Below are positions 44,487-54,085 of a stretch of 64,000 bases of DNA, piece by piece. Below the pieces are notes generated by a model, which saw only the letters and a list, made by a program, of their open reading frames with translations, had not been told where the DNA came from and did not search any database. Origin of the DNA: an uncultured Burkholderiales bacterium (GTDB lineage Bacteria; Pseudomonadota; Gammaproteobacteria; Burkholderiales; Burkholderiaceae). The position numbers and the translations under genes were made by a program. The stretch spans positions 1 to 64,000 of the forward strand of contig CAMLJY010000030.1 of assembly GCA_946480465.1 (NCBI GenBank). The letters are read 5' to 3'. Each line of letters opens with the position of its first letter. Position 1 is the first letter of the stretch.

Positions 44487-45502
44487 TCGACGTAGGACAG
44501 ATCGAGCGGTGGCTCGGCCATCGCCTCGATCTGCTCGTGCAGCTGCGTGGTCTGCTGGCCCCAATAGCCGGGGCCGCCGAACCAAGGGAAGGCGGCCGGG
44601 AAGGCGGGGTCGGTCCAGCGCTCGGCGATCCAGGCGCTGTGGTGCAGCATGCGCAGGGTGCGCAGCGGCTCGATCAATGCCAGCTCGCGCATGTCGAATC
44701 GGCGGAACTGGCGATAGCCGCTCAAGACAGCGGCCAGCTGAGACTGCATCGCCGCGGTGTTGCCCGACAGCAGCATCCACAGGTCCTGGATCGCGGGGCC
44801 GGTGCAGGCGTCGTCCAGGTCGACGATGTGCGGGCCTTCGTCGCGCCAAAGGATGTTGCCGGGATGGCAATCGCCGTGCAGGCGCAGCATCTGAAGTGAT
44901 TGGACCGCTGCGAAGGCCGCGTCGATGGTGGCGAGCGCTTCTGCGCAGGCGGCCTTCCAGCCGGGCAGCTGCGCGGGCGGGATCAGGTCCAGCGCCAGCA
45001 GCCGGTCGCGCGCCGCGTGGCCGAAGGTGGCCGGGTCGAGCCGGCGGCGGGTGCTGAATGGCCGCTCACTTCCAACGGCATGCAGCCGGCCGATGAAGCG
45101 GCCGAGCCAGCGCAGCACGTCCGGATCGTCCAGCTCCGGCCCATGGCCCGCGCGACGCGGGTAGACCGCGAAGCGAAAAGCCTGGCCCTCGATCTCGGCA
45201 TCGGCCAGCGTCCGGCCGTCCGGCAGGCGCAGTGGCGCGACCACCGGAACCTCGGCTGCGGCCAGCTCGATCGCGAAGGCGTGCTCTTCCAGGATCTGCG
45301 CGTCGCTCCAGCGGCCAGGCCGGTAGAACTTCGCGACGATGGCGCTGCCGTCTTCCAGGAAGACCTGGAAGACGCGGTTTTCGTAGCTGTTGAGTTGCAG
45401 CAGGCGGCCGTCGCCGCGCTGCCCCACCGCATCCAGTGCATCGAGCACCGCCTGCGGGGTCAGGCGGTCATAAGGGTGGGCCGCGCCCACGGAATCGGTC
45501 AT
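44483..45502 (-). CDS. srkA: Stress response serine/threonine protein kinase (YihE/SrkA family)
   Basis: 339 aa, ATG 45502. The aminoglycoside-phosphotransferase-like fold shows Lys58 in [11 protein letters not shown], the catalytic loop [12 protein letters not shown] (208-219) and the metal-binding [10 protein letters not shown] (227-236). Tail-end [18 protein letters not shown] sequence is typical of the family. SrkA phosphorylates cytoplasmic proteins and counters stress-induced death in E. coli. Here no dsbA gene follows, unlike E. coli. It overlaps htpG tail-to-tail by four bases, and the DUF2726 gene ends immediately upstream, so these two are co-transcribed. Confidence 0.9.
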   Translation of the reverse strand: MTDSVGAAHPYDRLTPQAVLDALDAVGQRGDGRLLQLNSYENRVFQVFLEDGSAIVAKFYRPGRWSDAQILEEHAFAIELAAAEVPVVAPLRLPDGRTLADAEIEGQAFRFAVYPRRAGHGPELDDPDVLRWLGRFIGRLHAVGSERPFSTRRRLDPATFGHAARDRLLALDLIPPAQLPGWKAACAEALATIDAAFAAVQSLQMLRLHGDCHPGNILWRDEGPHIVDLDDACTGPAIQDLWMLLSGNTAAMQSQLAAVLSGYRQFRRFDMRELALIEPLRTLRMLHHSAWIAERWTDPAFPAAFPWFGGPGYWGQQTTQLHEQIEAMAEPPLDLSYVD

Positions 45503-46285
45503 CTAGTGGCGCAGCGGCGAAGAGGGGTAAGCGGGGCCCGGCTTGCCGTCGCCGGCTTCACCGGGCGGCTCGGTCGGCGGCCCTTCGTTCGACAGCGCGC
45601 TGGTGCGGCTCGCCAGCGAGCCCATCTCGCTGTTCTGCGCCTCGCTGCGGGTGTCCGGCGCGAAGAACGAATCGTGGAAGAAGCCCGAGTCCTGCCACAA
45701 GGTGGTCCGCTCGCGCCGGCGTGAAGCGACGGCCGTGGCCAGCGAATCGCGCGCCCGGTAGACCGCCGGCGCGGGCTGCGGGCCCCGCGAGGCGGCGGTG
45801 CTCTGCGGCACCAGCAGCTGCAGTTCCGGAATCGAAGGCAGATGATCGATCGGGCAGCGCAGGTAGCGCACGCGGCAGGCACCCAGCACCGACTGCTTGA
45901 TCTGCATCGAGCGGGTTTGCGTCGAGCGGTCGTTGGCCAGGTCGATCGCCGCCAGCACGCGCCCGTTGGCGCTGCAGATGGCGAAGGTGACATGGATCGA
46001 GCCCAGCATGTCGTACCAGTAGCGCACCTGGTGTGGGTCGTTCGGTTGGCAGAAGCGCACCAGCGGCAGCTTCGACAGCACGATGTGATGGGGCAGCGCC
46101 TCGCGCAGCTGGCGGTAGACGCGGCGCTCGTCGGTGCTGAACACCGGCCGGGCGGTCAGTGCCCACTCGGTGGGCAGCGGTTTGGGCTTGCCGGGCTTGC
46201 GCGGCTTCAGCCAGAACCACACCACGGCCGGTGCCATCACGGCCACGGCCACCAAGGCAAGGATCCAGGGAAGAGTCTGCTGCAT
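45503..46285 (-). CDS. DUF2726 domain protein, membrane-anchored
   Basis: 260 aa, ATG 46285. One N-terminal membrane helix (ILALVAVAVMAPAVVWFWL) with the basic KPRKPGKPK after it places the rest in the cytoplasm. The core VFSTDERRVYRQLREALPHHIVLSKLPLVRFCQPND, then CSANGRVLAAIDLAND and KQSVLGACRVRYLRCP, is the DUF2726 nuclease-like domain. The last about 90 residues are disordered. The function is not known; the domain is related to topoisomerase-linked zinc/nuclease folds in other proteins. It is the gene just before srkA with no gap. Confidence 0.78.
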   Translation of the reverse strand: MQQTLPWILALVAVAVMAPAVVWFWLKPRKPGKPKPLPTEWALTARPVFSTDERRVYRQLREALPHHIVLSKLPLVRFCQPNDPHQVRYWYDMLGSIHVTFAICSANGRVLAAIDLANDRSTQTRSMQIKQSVLGACRVRYLRCPIDHLPSIPELQLLVPQSTAASRGPQPAPAVYRARDSLATAVASRRRERTTLWQDSGFFHDSFFAPDTRSEAQNSEMGSLASRTSALSNEGPPTEPPGEAGDGKPGPAYPSSPLRH

Positions 46286-46473
46286 GGGCCCGCGTCGGAG
46301 ACGACCGCCAGGTCAGCCGCACAACACGGCAACAGCAGTGGGAGGGGAACTGGCGCGCGCATCATATTACGCTGGGCCCTGGGGACCGACGCCCCTCGGC
46401 CCCGGGGGCGGGAGCCCTGTCCCTGCCCATTCGAGGGGGAGGGTCCGCCCCACCGCCCACCGAAGCGCCAGGG
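46286..46473. promoter_or_regulatory. Spacer with possible DUF2726/srkA promoter
   Basis: 188 bases. TAATAT on the - strand (complement of 46364-46369) is a possible -10 about 80 bases before the DUF2726 start, but no matching -35 was found. The rest is GC-rich with a block CCCCTCGGCCCC (46392-46403) that also occurs, inverted, at 36441-36452. Confidence 0.3.
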
Positions 46474-47139
46474 TCAGTCCTTCGAGCCGCTGCCGCGGCC
46501 GACACCCGTGCGCACTTCGGCCAGGACGTCCATGAGCGCGTCCACCATGCGGGCCTGCTGCTTGAACTGGTAGTCCAGTGCCGCAGCGCCTTCACCCACG
46601 AACTGCTCCATCTGCGAGGCCAGCGTCTCGGGCGGCAGCTTCAGGTAGGCGTCCGACTCGCCGCCCGCACGCTCCACCTTGGCACCGGCGCGGCGGGCGA
46701 TCCGCAGCATGGGCAGGTTTTCGCTCAGGGCATGGATGAAGAGCGTGTCGATGCCGCGATTGCGTGCGTGCAGCACCGCGTGCTCGAACAGCCGCGCGCC
46801 ATAGCCGCGGCCACGCAGGTGCGCGGCCACCGATCCGCCGAACTCCGCCGCCTTGCCCTGGGTGTCGTCCGGTGGATAGGCAAGATGCGCCAGCCCGATC
46901 AGCTCCAACCGGCGATTGAACACGCCGAACACCTCGTCGCGATCGAAGTCCAGGCCGTCCACGTAGTGCTGGATCTGGGCGTCGCCAGCGGCGAAACCAA
47001 AACGGAGGTAACGGTCGTGCTCGCCCAACGCCAGCAGGTGCTCCAGGATGCGGGGGCGGTGGCCGGGTCCGAGGGATCGGATGGGAATCCAGGCCAGGCG
47101 TTCGGGTTGCGGAGCCGGAGGTTCGGAGGCAGAGGACAT
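46474..47139 (-). CDS. GNAT family N-acetyltransferase
   Basis: 221 aa, ATG 47139. The acetyl-CoA motif A is visible in GSVAAHLRGRGYGARLFEHAVLHAR (RGRGYG at 109-114), preceded by EVFGVFNRRLELIGLAHLAY. LSENLPMLRIARRAGAKVE follows as motif B. The substrate is unknown; cytoplasmic. It is a single gene between the DUF2726 gene and the divergent rplM operon. Its C-terminal 45 residues are extra helix (QFVGEGAAALDYQFKQQ). There is no sign of transfer or frameshift. Confidence 0.85.
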   Translation of the reverse strand: MSSASEPPAPQPERLAWIPIRSLGPGHRPRILEHLLALGEHDRYLRFGFAAGDAQIQHYVDGLDFDRDEVFGVFNRRLELIGLAHLAYPPDDTQGKAAEFGGSVAAHLRGRGYGARLFEHAVLHARNRGIDTLFIHALSENLPMLRIARRAGAKVERAGGESDAYLKLPPETLASQMEQFVGEGAAALDYQFKQQARMVDALMDVLAEVRTGVGRGSGSKD

Positions 47140-47447
47140 GGCCCTCCCGGGGTTGGTGCTTTCCCTGATGCTAAGGGCTGCGACCGGCGCGCGGCGCGCC
47201 AGGCAGCCGCACGGTCAGGGACCGGGCGCGGGAAACCGCACGGCATGGCTATAATCTTTGGCTCACCCGTTTCCGGCGGGGTGGAGTGTGGTCGTGGTCT
47301 CGGGTTCGAGGCGCCGGCCCCCCTGGCTCAGAGAGGCTGCCCTCATAAGCAGTTCCGATGAATCCCCGGGGCTCCGAACAGCCGTTCCTGCGATTCCGCA
47401 CCGGCCGCCCAGGCGGCAGTGGGGTTCGCGCTTCCAGAAAGACCCTC
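47140..47447. other. 308-base spacer with rplM promoter and long leader
   Basis: No gene is supported. It holds the rplM promoter and an about 190-base leader. A short hairpin can form with CACCCG/CGGGGTG at about 47263-47283. In the ribosomal context a leader may serve autoregulation, but no known leader motif was recognised. Confidence 0.5.
47250..47255 (+). promoter_or_regulatory. rplM-rpsI promoter, -10 TATAAT
   Basis: A perfect TATAAT lies at 47250-47255 in GC-rich DNA, about 193 bases before the rplM start. The -35 region is not close to TTGACA at 16-18 bases. The hexamer itself is the best -10 seen in the window. Confidence 0.6.
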
Positions 47448-47876
47448 ATGAAGACCTTCAGCGCCAAGCCGGCCGAAGTGAAGCACGAGTGGTTTGTGCT
47501 CGATGCCACCGACAAGGTGCTCGGACGTGTCGCCAGCGAAGTGGCACTCCGTCTGCGCGGCAAGCACAAGGCCATTTACACGCCTCACGTCGACACTGGT
47601 GATTTCATCATCGTCGTCAATGCCGAAAAGCTCCGTGTCACCGGCAACAAGGCCGAAGACAAGGTGTACTACCGCCATTCCGGCTACCCGGGCGGCATCT
47701 ACGCCACGAAGTTCAAGGACATGCAGGCACGCCACCCGGGCCGTGCGCTCGAGAAGGCCGTCAAGGGCATGCTGCCCAAGGGTCCGCTCGGCTACGCGAT
47801 GATCAAGAAGCTGAAGGTGTATGCCGGTGGTACCCATCCGCACACCGCCCAGCAGCCCAAGGCGCTGGAAATCTAA
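47448..47876 (+). CDS. rplM: 50S ribosomal protein L13
   Basis: 142 aa, the standard L13 length, from ATG 47448 ([15 protein letters not shown]). Family signature is plain: [41 protein letters not shown], and [20 protein letters not shown]. It binds 23S rRNA early in 50S assembly. It is the first gene of the rplM-rpsI operon, nine bases before rpsI, and is preceded by a TATAAT promoter. An in-frame ATG at 47358 would give a non-homologous extension and is rejected. Confidence 0.98.
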   Translation: MKTFSAKPAEVKHEWFVLDATDKVLGRVASEVALRLRGKHKAIYTPHVDTGDFIIVVNAEKLRVTGNKAEDKVYYRHSGYPGGIYATKFKDMQARHPGRALEKAVKGMLPKGPLGYAMIKKLKVYAGGTHPHTAQQPKALEI

Positions 47877-47885
47877 GGAGCGGTG

Positions 47886-48278
47886 ATGATCGGCAATTGG
47901 AACTATGGCACCGGCCGCCGCAAGTCGTCGGTGGCACGTGTGTTCATCAAGCGGGGCGAAGGCCAGATCGTGGTGAACGGCAAGCCCGTGGACCAGTATT
48001 TCGGCCGCCAGACCTCGATCATGATCGTCAAGCAGCCGCTGCTTCTGACGAACAATGAAGTGGCGTTCGACATCAAGGTGAACGTGCACGGCGGCGGTGA
48101 ATCCGGCCAAGCCGGTGCCGTGCGCCACGGCATCACCCGCGCCCTGATCGACTACGACGCAACGCTCAAGGGCGACCTCAGCCGTGCCGGCTTCGTGACG
48201 CGTGATGCGCGTGAAGTCGAGCGCAAGAAGGTCGGCCTGCACGGCGCCCGCCGTCGCAAGCAGTTCAGCAAGCGCTGA
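47886..48278 (+). CDS. rpsI: 30S ribosomal protein S9
   Basis: 130 aa from ATG 47886, with AAGGAG at 47875-47880 five bases upstream; the GTG just before it at 47883 is too close. Typical features: [54 protein letters not shown], and the conserved C-terminal [10 protein letters not shown] that reaches the P-site tRNA. It is co-transcribed with rplM, and a strong terminator follows 53 bases downstream of its stop. Confidence 0.98.
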   Translation: MIGNWNYGTGRRKSSVARVFIKRGEGQIVVNGKPVDQYFGRQTSIMIVKQPLLLTNNEVAFDIKVNVHGGGESGQAGAVRHGITRALIDYDATLKGDLSRAGFVTRDAREVERKKVGLHGARRRKQFSKR

Positions 48279-48330
48279 TGCTCTTGCCCATGCGGCCGGA
48301 CCTGCGTCTCGCCGCCTGAGTGTTCCGTCG

Positions 48331-48363
48331 AGGGCCGCTTTCGAGCGGCCCTTGTCGTTTTTT
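48331..48363 (+). terminator. Rho-independent terminator after rpsI
   Basis: AGGGCCGCT (48331-48339), loop TTCG and AGCGGCCCT (48344-48352) form a perfect nine-base stem with a UUCG tetraloop. A T-rich run TTGTCGTTTTTT ends the site. This is a textbook terminator. Confidence 0.95.
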
Positions 48364-48378
48364 CCCGGTTCTTCGGCC

Positions 48379-49092
48379 ATGCGTTGGAAGCTGTTGCGCC
48401 GCCGCCTCTCCGTCAGCGCGCCGCGCGTCATCGTTCGGCGGCATCTGCCGTGGCCCTTGCGCTCGGCGGCTGCGGCCGTGGTGCTCGGCTTCTCGGGCGC
48501 CATCGCCTTGTGGGCATTCGAACTGGGGAAGGACATCGCAGGGCTGGACCGCGAGGCCAAGGTCGAGTTGTCGCGCCTGCGCGAGGAGGTCGCTCGGTTG
48601 CGCCAGGAGCGCGACCAGGCCCAGTCGATCGCGCACACGGCGGATAGTCTGCTGAGGGCGGAGCGTGCGGCACAGGAGAAACTGGCGCTCCAGCTGCGGC
48701 AGCTCGAAGCGCAGAACCTCTCGCTGCAGGCGGATCTGGGCTTCTTCGAGCGCCTGCTGCCCGCCGTGGCCAACGACCAAACCGTTGCCGTCCGCGGCTT
48801 GCAGGCGGAGCCCCTGATGCCGGGCCGCTTGCGCTATCAAGTGCTGCTGATGCAGAACGGACGCTCGATGGCAGCGTTCTCAGGCCGCTGCGAACTGACG
48901 CTGGCCGGCACGCTGGATGGCAAGCCGTGGATGTTGACGGCCCCGTCGGGCGCGCAGCCGGTCCAGCTGAAACAGTACGCGCGGCTCGAAGGCGTGGTCG
49001 AGCACCCGCCGGGGGCCGTGGTAAAAACCGTGCAGGTCAAGGTCACCGATGGCAGCGGCGCCGTCCGCACCACGCACACCATCCGGCTGTAA
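48379..49092 (+). CDS. DUF6776-like membrane protein with coiled coil
   Basis: 237 aa from ATG 48379. One membrane helix (SAAAAVVLGFSGAIALWAF, about 29-47) precedes a coiled coil of about 60 residues (REEVARLRQERDQ to LRQLEAQNLSLQAD). A beta-rich C-terminal domain follows (YQVLLMQNGRSMAAFSGRCELTL). This is the DUF6776 pattern, recognised from memory. Its neighbours bactofilin and erpA are conserved downstream in Burkholderiales. A role in envelope or cytoskeleton organisation with bactofilin is inferred only from position. Confidence 0.75.
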   Translation: MRWKLLRRRLSVSAPRVIVRRHLPWPLRSAAAAVVLGFSGAIALWAFELGKDIAGLDREAKVELSRLREEVARLRQERDQAQSIAHTADSLLRAERAAQEKLALQLRQLEAQNLSLQADLGFFERLLPAVANDQTVAVRGLQAEPLMPGRLRYQVLLMQNGRSMAAFSGRCELTLAGTLDGKPWMLTAPSGAQPVQLKQYARLEGVVEHPPGAVVKTVQVKVTDGSGAVRTTHTIRL

Positions 49093-49135
49093 GCGGCATT
49101 CGAGCCCGCAGCTGGCCACCTGGGAGACGCAGTCC

Positions 49136-49534
49136 ATGGGGTTTGGCAAAAAGGCTCAGCCACCGATCCGCTCGCTCGTCGGGGAGGGGACCCGCCTGAG
49201 CGGGGAACTCCGGTTCCGTGACGGCTTGCGCGTCGACGGCGAGATCGACGGCGACGTGATCGCAGACACTGACGCCCGCAGCCTGCTGGTGATCAGCGAA
49301 AAAGCCCGGGTCCGAGGCAAGGTGAAGGCGGCGCATGTGATCATCAACGGCGAGATCGTGGGGCCCGTCGAGTCGCTGGAACTGCTTGAATTGCAACCCA
49401 AGGCCCGCATCATCGGAGATGTGCGCTACGAACTGCTCGAAATGCACCCCGGCGCCGTCATTGATGGCGAGCTGCGCCCCATCAAGGCGCCCGAGCGTCC
49501 GGCCTTGACACTCGCGGCGTCGAACGACGCCTGA
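49136..49534 (+). CDS. Bactofilin family cytoskeletal protein
   Basis: 132 aa from ATG 49136. After a short basic N-terminus comes [31 protein letters not shown] and repeated hydrophobic/glycine steps ([22 protein letters not shown]) forming the right-handed beta-helix of bactofilins. These polymerise at the membrane and organise wall or polar structures. It lies 43 bases after the DUF6776-like gene and 40 bases before erpA. An M23 peptidase, often a bactofilin partner, is encoded nearby on the other strand (51190-52578). That partnership is inference. Confidence 0.9.
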   Translation: MGFGKKAQPPIRSLVGEGTRLSGELRFRDGLRVDGEIDGDVIADTDARSLLVISEKARVRGKVKAAHVIINGEIVGPVESLELLELQPKARIIGDVRYELLEMHPGAVIDGELRPIKAPERPALTLAASNDA

Positions 49535-49574
49535 AACCGAACCCCGAATTCCCGTTGTCTTCCCTGGAGTCCTG

Positions 49575-49946
49575 ATGAACGCCGTCGCCGAAAGCCTGGC
49601 CCCCGAAACCTCGATGCCCGCTCCGCTGGTGTTCACCGACAGTGCCGCTGCCAAGGTGGCCGATCTCGTCGCCGAGGAAGGCAACCCTGACCTGAAGCTG
49701 CGCGTGTTCGTGCAGGGCGGCGGTTGCTCCGGCTTCCAGTACGGGTTCACCTTTGACGAAATCGTCAATGACGACGACACGCAGATGACGAAGAACGGCG
49801 TCACGCTGCTGATCGACGCGATGAGCCTGCAGTATCTGGTGGGCGCGGAGATCGACTACAAAGAAGACCTGCAGGGCGCTCAGTTCGTGATCAAGAATCC
49901 GAATGCGACGACGACGTGCGGCTGTGGGTCGAGCTTTTCGACCTGA
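49575..49946 (+). CDS. erpA: Iron-sulfur cluster insertion protein ErpA
   Basis: 123 aa. A-type carrier with the three cysteines: Cys51 in [12 protein letters not shown], and Cys115 and Cys117 in the [10 protein letters not shown] tail. [21 protein letters not shown] is the family core. It takes [Fe-S] clusters from the scaffold and passes them to apo-enzymes. ErpA rather than IscA is favoured by the length and by its isolated location away from isc genes. It is followed by a bidirectional terminator shared with anmK. Confidence 0.95.
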   Translation: MNAVAESLAPETSMPAPLVFTDSAAAKVADLVAEEGNPDLKLRVFVQGGGCSGFQYGFTFDEIVNDDDTQMTKNGVTLLIDAMSLQYLVGAEIDYKEDLQGAQFVIKNPNATTTCGCGSSFST

Positions 49947-49983
49947 GCCCGCGGCACCTGCACGCCCCGGCGTCCCTTGACGA

Positions 49984-50010
49984 AAAAGCCGCCCCACCCG
50001 GGCGGCTTTT
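49984..50010. terminator. Bidirectional terminator between erpA and anmK
   Basis: AAAAGCCGCCC (49984-49994) and GGGCGGCTTTT (50000-50010) are perfect inverted repeats around a five-base loop. The A- and T-runs at the two ends allow termination of erpA on the + strand and anmK on the - strand. Confidence 0.93.
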
Positions 50011-50050
50011 CCTTGGTCCTGGCATGCGTGCGGGACCGGATCGGCTTCGG

Positions 50051-51163
50051 TCAGGCCGGGTAAAGGGCGCCCAGCAGCCTCGGCCCATGCGCCCCGGTGA
50101 CCTCGGGTCGGTTTCCGGATTGGCGCTGCATGAAGGCATGGGCCAGCCACGCGAAGGCACAGGCTTCGACCTGCAGGGGTGGCAGGCCGGCGGACTCGCT
50201 CGAGGCCACGGAGACATGTGGCAGGGCGGCGGCGAGGCGGCGCATCAGGTGGCCGTTCAGCGCTCCGCCGCCGCAGATGAGCAACCGTCGCGTGTCTGGT
50301 GCGTTGGTTTGCAGTGCCTGGGCGGCCGCTTGGACCGTCAATTCGGCGAGCGTGGCCTGGATGTCGGCCGGCGCTTGCGCGCCACCCTGGATGGCCAATC
50401 CGGCATCGAGCCAGGCCGCATGGAAGAGATCGCGTCCGGTGCTCTTCGGCGGCTGGCGCGCGAAGAAGGGCTCGGCAAGCCACTGCGCCAGCAGTGCCGG
50501 ATGCACCGTTCCGGATGCTGCCCAGGCGCCGTCCACGTCGTAGGAGGCGCCGCGGTGACGCCGGCACCACAGGTCCATCAGCACGTTCCCGGGGCCGCAG
50601 TCGAAGCCGCCGAGGCGGCCGTCGCCGTGCAAGAGACTCAGGTTCGCGATGCCGCCGATGTTCAGCACGGCCGTCGTCACGCCGGGTTCGGCGAAGCGCG
50701 CGGCATGGAACGCTGGCACCAGTGGCGCGCCCTGGCCGCCGGCGGCGACATCGCGGCTGCGCAGGTCGCAGACGACGTCGATGCCGGTCAGTTCCGCCAG
50801 CAGGGCGGCGTTGATCAGTTGGCAGGTGTAGCCGACACCATCGAACTCGCCCGGCCGATGGCGCACGGTCTGTCCGTGGGCGCCGAGCGCCGCGACGTCG
50901 GCGGGTGACACGCCCGACGTGTGCAGCAACTGCCGCGTGGCGTCGGCATATAGCCGCGCAATGGCATTCGATGCGAGGGCGGCGCGGTGCAGTTCCTGTT
51001 CGCCGGGGGAGTTGAGCGACAGCAGTTCAGCATGCAGCGCGGTCGGCATCGGCAGCGCGACATGTGACAGCACGCGCATCGGCCGGTCAGCCGCGAAATC
51101 CGCGAGCACGGCATCGACACCGTCGAGCGAAGTGCCCGACATCAGGCCGGCGTAGAGCGCCAT
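50051..51163 (-). CDS. anmK: Anhydro-N-acetylmuramic acid kinase
   Basis: 370 aa from ATG 51163. GLMSGTSLDGVDAVLADF at the N-terminus is the AnmK signature; LGAHGQTVRHRPGEFDGVGYTCQL, NIGGIANLSLL and GFDCGPGNVLMDLW complete the ASKHA nucleotide-binding fold. It phosphorylates and hydrolyses anhydro-MurNAc to MurNAc-6-phosphate in cell-wall recycling, in the cytoplasm. The frame extends upstream to 51829, but that part overlaps the M23 gene antisense and is not coding. It is preceded by the M23 peptidase gene on the same strand with a 26-base gap. Confidence 0.95.
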   Translation of the reverse strand: MALYAGLMSGTSLDGVDAVLADFAADRPMRVLSHVALPMPTALHAELLSLNSPGEQELHRAALASNAIARLYADATRQLLHTSGVSPADVAALGAHGQTVRHRPGEFDGVGYTCQLINAALLAELTGIDVVCDLRSRDVAAGGQGAPLVPAFHAARFAEPGVTTAVLNIGGIANLSLLHGDGRLGGFDCGPGNVLMDLWCRRHRGASYDVDGAWAASGTVHPALLAQWLAEPFFARQPPKSTGRDLFHAAWLDAGLAIQGGAQAPADIQATLAELTVQAAAQALQTNAPDTRRLLICGGGALNGHLMRRLAAALPHVSVASSESAGLPPLQVEACAFAWLAHAFMQRQSGNRPEVTGAHGPRLLGALYPA

Positions 51164-51189
51164 CGCCTGCGGGTGCGCGCCCGTGGTGC

Positions 51190-52578
51190 TTACTCGGCGT
51201 CGCCGCGGTAGCCGGTGAGCGACCCGGCCGCGTCGAGCTGCGACTGCGCGGCGACCGCGGTTTGGATGAAGCGCGGCTTGGCGGCGGCGTCGACCACCAC
51301 GGTGTCGGCCGCGCGTGCCACCTTCAGCGGGTCCTGGAACTGGCCGTTGACGCGGAATTCGAAGTGCAGGTGCGGACCCGTGGCCCAGCCGGTGGCGCCG
51401 ACCAGGCCGATGCGCTGGCCCTGCTCGACCTTCTGGCCCTTCTGCACGTCGAGTTTGCTGAGGTGGGCGTAGACGGTGGTCTTCTCGCCCGCGTGCTTCA
51501 CGTGCACCACGTTGCCGTAGCCGTTCTGCCAGCCGGCGAAATCGACGATGCCGTCGCCGACCGTGCGCACGGGCGTGCCGGTGGGTGCGCCATAGTCGAC
51601 GCCGTTGTGGGCGCGCCAGGTCTGCAGGATCGGGTGCAGGCGCATCGCGAAGCCGGAAGTGACGCGCGAAAACTCCATCGGACTGGCCAGGAACGAGCGG
51701 CGCTTGCTCTGGCCGTCCATCGTGAAGTAGGCACCGCGGCCGCTGGCGTCCTTGAACCACACCGCCTGGGAGACCTTGCCGTTGTTCGTGAACTCGGCGG
51801 CCAGGATTCGGCCAGTGCCCTCGTTCCACGTGATCGGCTGGTCGTCGGCCGTGAGCGCCTCGTAGACGACGCTGAAGGTATCGCCCTTGCGCAGCTGGCG
51901 GTGGAAATCGATGTCGGTCGAGAAGATGTCGACCATCTGGCCGGCCAGGCTGTCCGGCAGGCGGGCTTCGTCGGTGGCGGCGAACAGCGAGCTGCGGATC
52001 GTGCCGCCGCCCAGACGCACCTGGGCCAGCAGCGGCGCGGTTTCGAGGCGCGCCAGGAAGCGGCCGTCGAAGCGGGTGATGGTGAGGCGGGTGAAGTGGC
52101 TCAGCTGCTGCGCGCTGTCCAGCGCGGGGAAGCGGGCGACCAGTTCCTTCAGCGCACCGCTCTCGTCGGTGCGCACCTGAATCATCTTGCCGGCGCGGCC
52201 TTCGAACAGGCGGCGGCCTTCGCGGTCGCTGCGCAGGAAAGCGGCGGCGGTGGCATCGACGACGCCGAGGCGGCGCAGCAGTGAATCGGCGGTGTCGCTG
52301 GCGCGGGTGAGGTCGGTGCGGGACAGCTCCAGCGCATGCTGGGCCAGCTCTTCCAGCTGCTGGTCGATGCCGTTGAGCGGCAATTCCTGCGTGACCAAGC
52401 GCTGCGGCAGGTCGGCCGCGTCGGGCGCGAGCGGTGCGATACCGAAGGCGGTGACGGCGAAACCACCCAGCAGCGTGCAGACAGCGGCAGCCACCCGGCG
52501 CGGATGGCGACGCAGCCGCTCATGCAGGCGCTGCGCTGCCGCTTGCACTGACTTTTCGAACGAATCCAAGGACAACAA
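51190..52578 (-). CDS. M23 family peptidase, membrane-anchored (murein hydrolase-like)
   Basis: 462 aa with TTG start at 52578 (a second TTG follows directly); GGAG is just upstream. One N-terminal helix ([22 protein letters not shown]) is followed by a coiled-coil-like region and an OapA/LysM-like middle ([14 protein letters not shown]). The LytM domain has zinc ligands in AHNGVDYG (His324, Asp328) and GPHLHFE (His403, His405), so it is likely active. It acts on peptidoglycan crosslinks in the periplasm. It is paired with anmK, a wall-recycling enzyme. It is divergent from tyrS. Confidence 0.9.
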   Translation of the reverse strand: MLSLDSFEKSVQAAAQRLHERLRRHPRRVAAAVCTLLGGFAVTAFGIAPLAPDAADLPQRLVTQELPLNGIDQQLEELAQHALELSRTDLTRASDTADSLLRRLGVVDATAAAFLRSDREGRRLFEGRAGKMIQVRTDESGALKELVARFPALDSAQQLSHFTRLTITRFDGRFLARLETAPLLAQVRLGGGTIRSSLFAATDEARLPDSLAGQMVDIFSTDIDFHRQLRKGDTFSVVYEALTADDQPITWNEGTGRILAAEFTNNGKVSQAVWFKDASGRGAYFTMDGQSKRRSFLASPMEFSRVTSGFAMRLHPILQTWRAHNGVDYGAPTGTPVRTVGDGIVDFAGWQNGYGNVVHVKHAGEKTTVYAHLSKLDVQKGQKVEQGQRIGLVGATGWATGPHLHFEFRVNGQFQDPLKVARAADTVVVDAAAKPRFIQTAVAAQSQLDAAGSLTGYRGDAE

Positions 52579-52648
52579 TCACTCCCCGACCCGGGCCCGC
52601 TGCCGCGCAGGAGCCGAGAGGTAACAAAGGGACTGCGGGGGCGTCCAC

Positions 52649-52654
52649 TAGAAT
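52649..52654 (+). promoter_or_regulatory. Candidate -10 TAGAAT for tyrS
   Basis: CTAGAATC is 125 bases before the tyrS start in the 200-base divergent spacer between the M23 gene and tyrS. The -35 is not recognisable. A TATAGC at 52724-52729 is an alternative. No T-box structure was noticed. Confidence 0.35.
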
Positions 52655-52778
52655 CGCGGACCGCTTGCCCCTGGGTGGCCTGGCGTTGGGCCAGGGCCGC
52701 AGGGCCCGCAAACGAAGGGGCAGTATAGCAACCGGTTTTCGCGGTCCAACGCGTAAAAGCCCGTACCTTTACCCCCTT

Positions 52779-54005
52779 ATGTCAAGCTCCGAGTTCCCGA
52801 TCACCGACCGAACCCGCGAGGCGCTGGCGACCTCGTTGCGCGGTTGCGACGAATTGCTGCCGGAAGCGGATTGGCTGCGCAAACTGGCCCGCTCGGAAGC
52901 CACGGGTACGCCACTGCGCATCAAGCTGGGCCTGGACCCGACCGCACCTGACCTGCACCTGGGCCACACCGTGGTCCTGAACAAGATGCGCCAGTTGCAG
53001 GACCTGGGACATCAAGTGATCTTCCTGGTCGGCGATTTCACCTCGATGATCGGCGACCCCTCCGGCCGCAACACGACGCGGCCGCCGCTCACGCGGGAGC
53101 AGATCGAAGCCAACGCCCAGACCTACTATGCGCAAGCCAGCCTGGTGCTGGACCCGGCGCGTACCGAGATTCGCTACAACAGCGAGTGGAGTGATGCGCT
53201 GGGTGCGCGCGGCATGGTCCAGCTCGCCGCGCAGTACACGGTGGCGCGGATGATGGAGCGCGACGACTTCAGCAAGCGCTTCAAGGCCGGCACGCCGATC
53301 AGCGTGCACGAGTTCCTGTATCCGCTGATGCAGGGCTACGACTCCGTGGCGCTGAAGGCCGACCTGGAGCTGGGCGGCACCGACCAGAAGTTCAACCTGC
53401 TGATGGGCCGCCACCTGCAGCAGGAGCACGGCCAGGAGCCGCAGTGCATCCTGACGATGCCGCTGCTGGAGGGCCTGGACGGCGTCGAGAAGATGTCGAA
53501 GAGCAAGAACAACTACATCGGCATCACCGAGCCGGCGAACACCATGTTCGCCAAGGTTCTGTCGATCAGCGACGAGTTGATGTGGCGCTGGTTCACGTTG
53601 CTGAGCTTCAAGTCCGAAAGGGAGATCGCGACCCTGAAGGAGATGGTTCAGGCCGGCCGCAACCCGAAGGAGGCGAAGGTGCTCCTGGCGCGCGAGATCG
53701 TCACGCGATTCCACGGATCGGCGGCGGCCGATGCGGCGGAGCAGGATTTCAACAATCGCGCCCGCGGCGGCATTCCAGATGAGCTGGACCAGGTCACCTT
53801 GTCCGGTGCGCCGCTCGCGATCGGCGCGTTGCTGAAGCAGGCGGGGCTGGCACCGTCGACCAGCGAAGCGCTGCGCCTCGTCGACCAGGGCGGCGTGCGC
53901 ATCGACGGGGCCGTGGTCAGCGATCGCGGCCTGAAGGTGGCCGCCGGCACCTGCGTCGTGCAGGTGGGCAAGCGCAAGTTCGCGCGGGTGACGCTGACAT
54001 CCTGA
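52779..54005 (+). CDS. tyrS: Tyrosyl-tRNA synthetase
   Basis: 408 aa from ATG 52779. Class I signature: HLGH at 60-63 (the HIGH motif) and KMSKS at 238-242, with [14 protein letters not shown] and [12 protein letters not shown]. The C-terminal about 60 residues ([18 protein letters not shown]) are the S4 RNA-binding domain. The length and the [16 protein letters not shown] start place it in the TyrS type 2 (TyrZ-like) group. It charges tRNA-Tyr in the cytoplasm. The frame upstream from 52665 is not homologous and is not included. Confidence 0.97.
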   Translation: MSSSEFPITDRTREALATSLRGCDELLPEADWLRKLARSEATGTPLRIKLGLDPTAPDLHLGHTVVLNKMRQLQDLGHQVIFLVGDFTSMIGDPSGRNTTRPPLTREQIEANAQTYYAQASLVLDPARTEIRYNSEWSDALGARGMVQLAAQYTVARMMERDDFSKRFKAGTPISVHEFLYPLMQGYDSVALKADLELGGTDQKFNLLMGRHLQQEHGQEPQCILTMPLLEGLDGVEKMSKSKNNYIGITEPANTMFAKVLSISDELMWRWFTLLSFKSEREIATLKEMVQAGRNPKEAKVLLAREIVTRFHGSAAADAAEQDFNNRARGGIPDELDQVTLSGAPLAIGALLKQAGLAPSTSEALRLVDQGGVRIDGAVVSDRGLKVAAGTCVVQVGKRKFARVTLTS

Positions 54006-54085
54006 GCCGCCGGCCCCGCACAACGCGGGAAAGTACGCGTTTTCGCGGCGATCGAGCGCGTCTGAAGTCTTCGAGAATCCAGGCC

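Noticed and set aside
42267..44870. An 867-codon open frame on the - strand
   Set aside because: Antisense shadow of htpG with Gln/Val/Leu-rich low complexity.
47358..47447. Longer L13 starting at ATG 47358
   Set aside because: The 30-residue extension is not L13-like and ATG 47448 gives the standard 142 aa.
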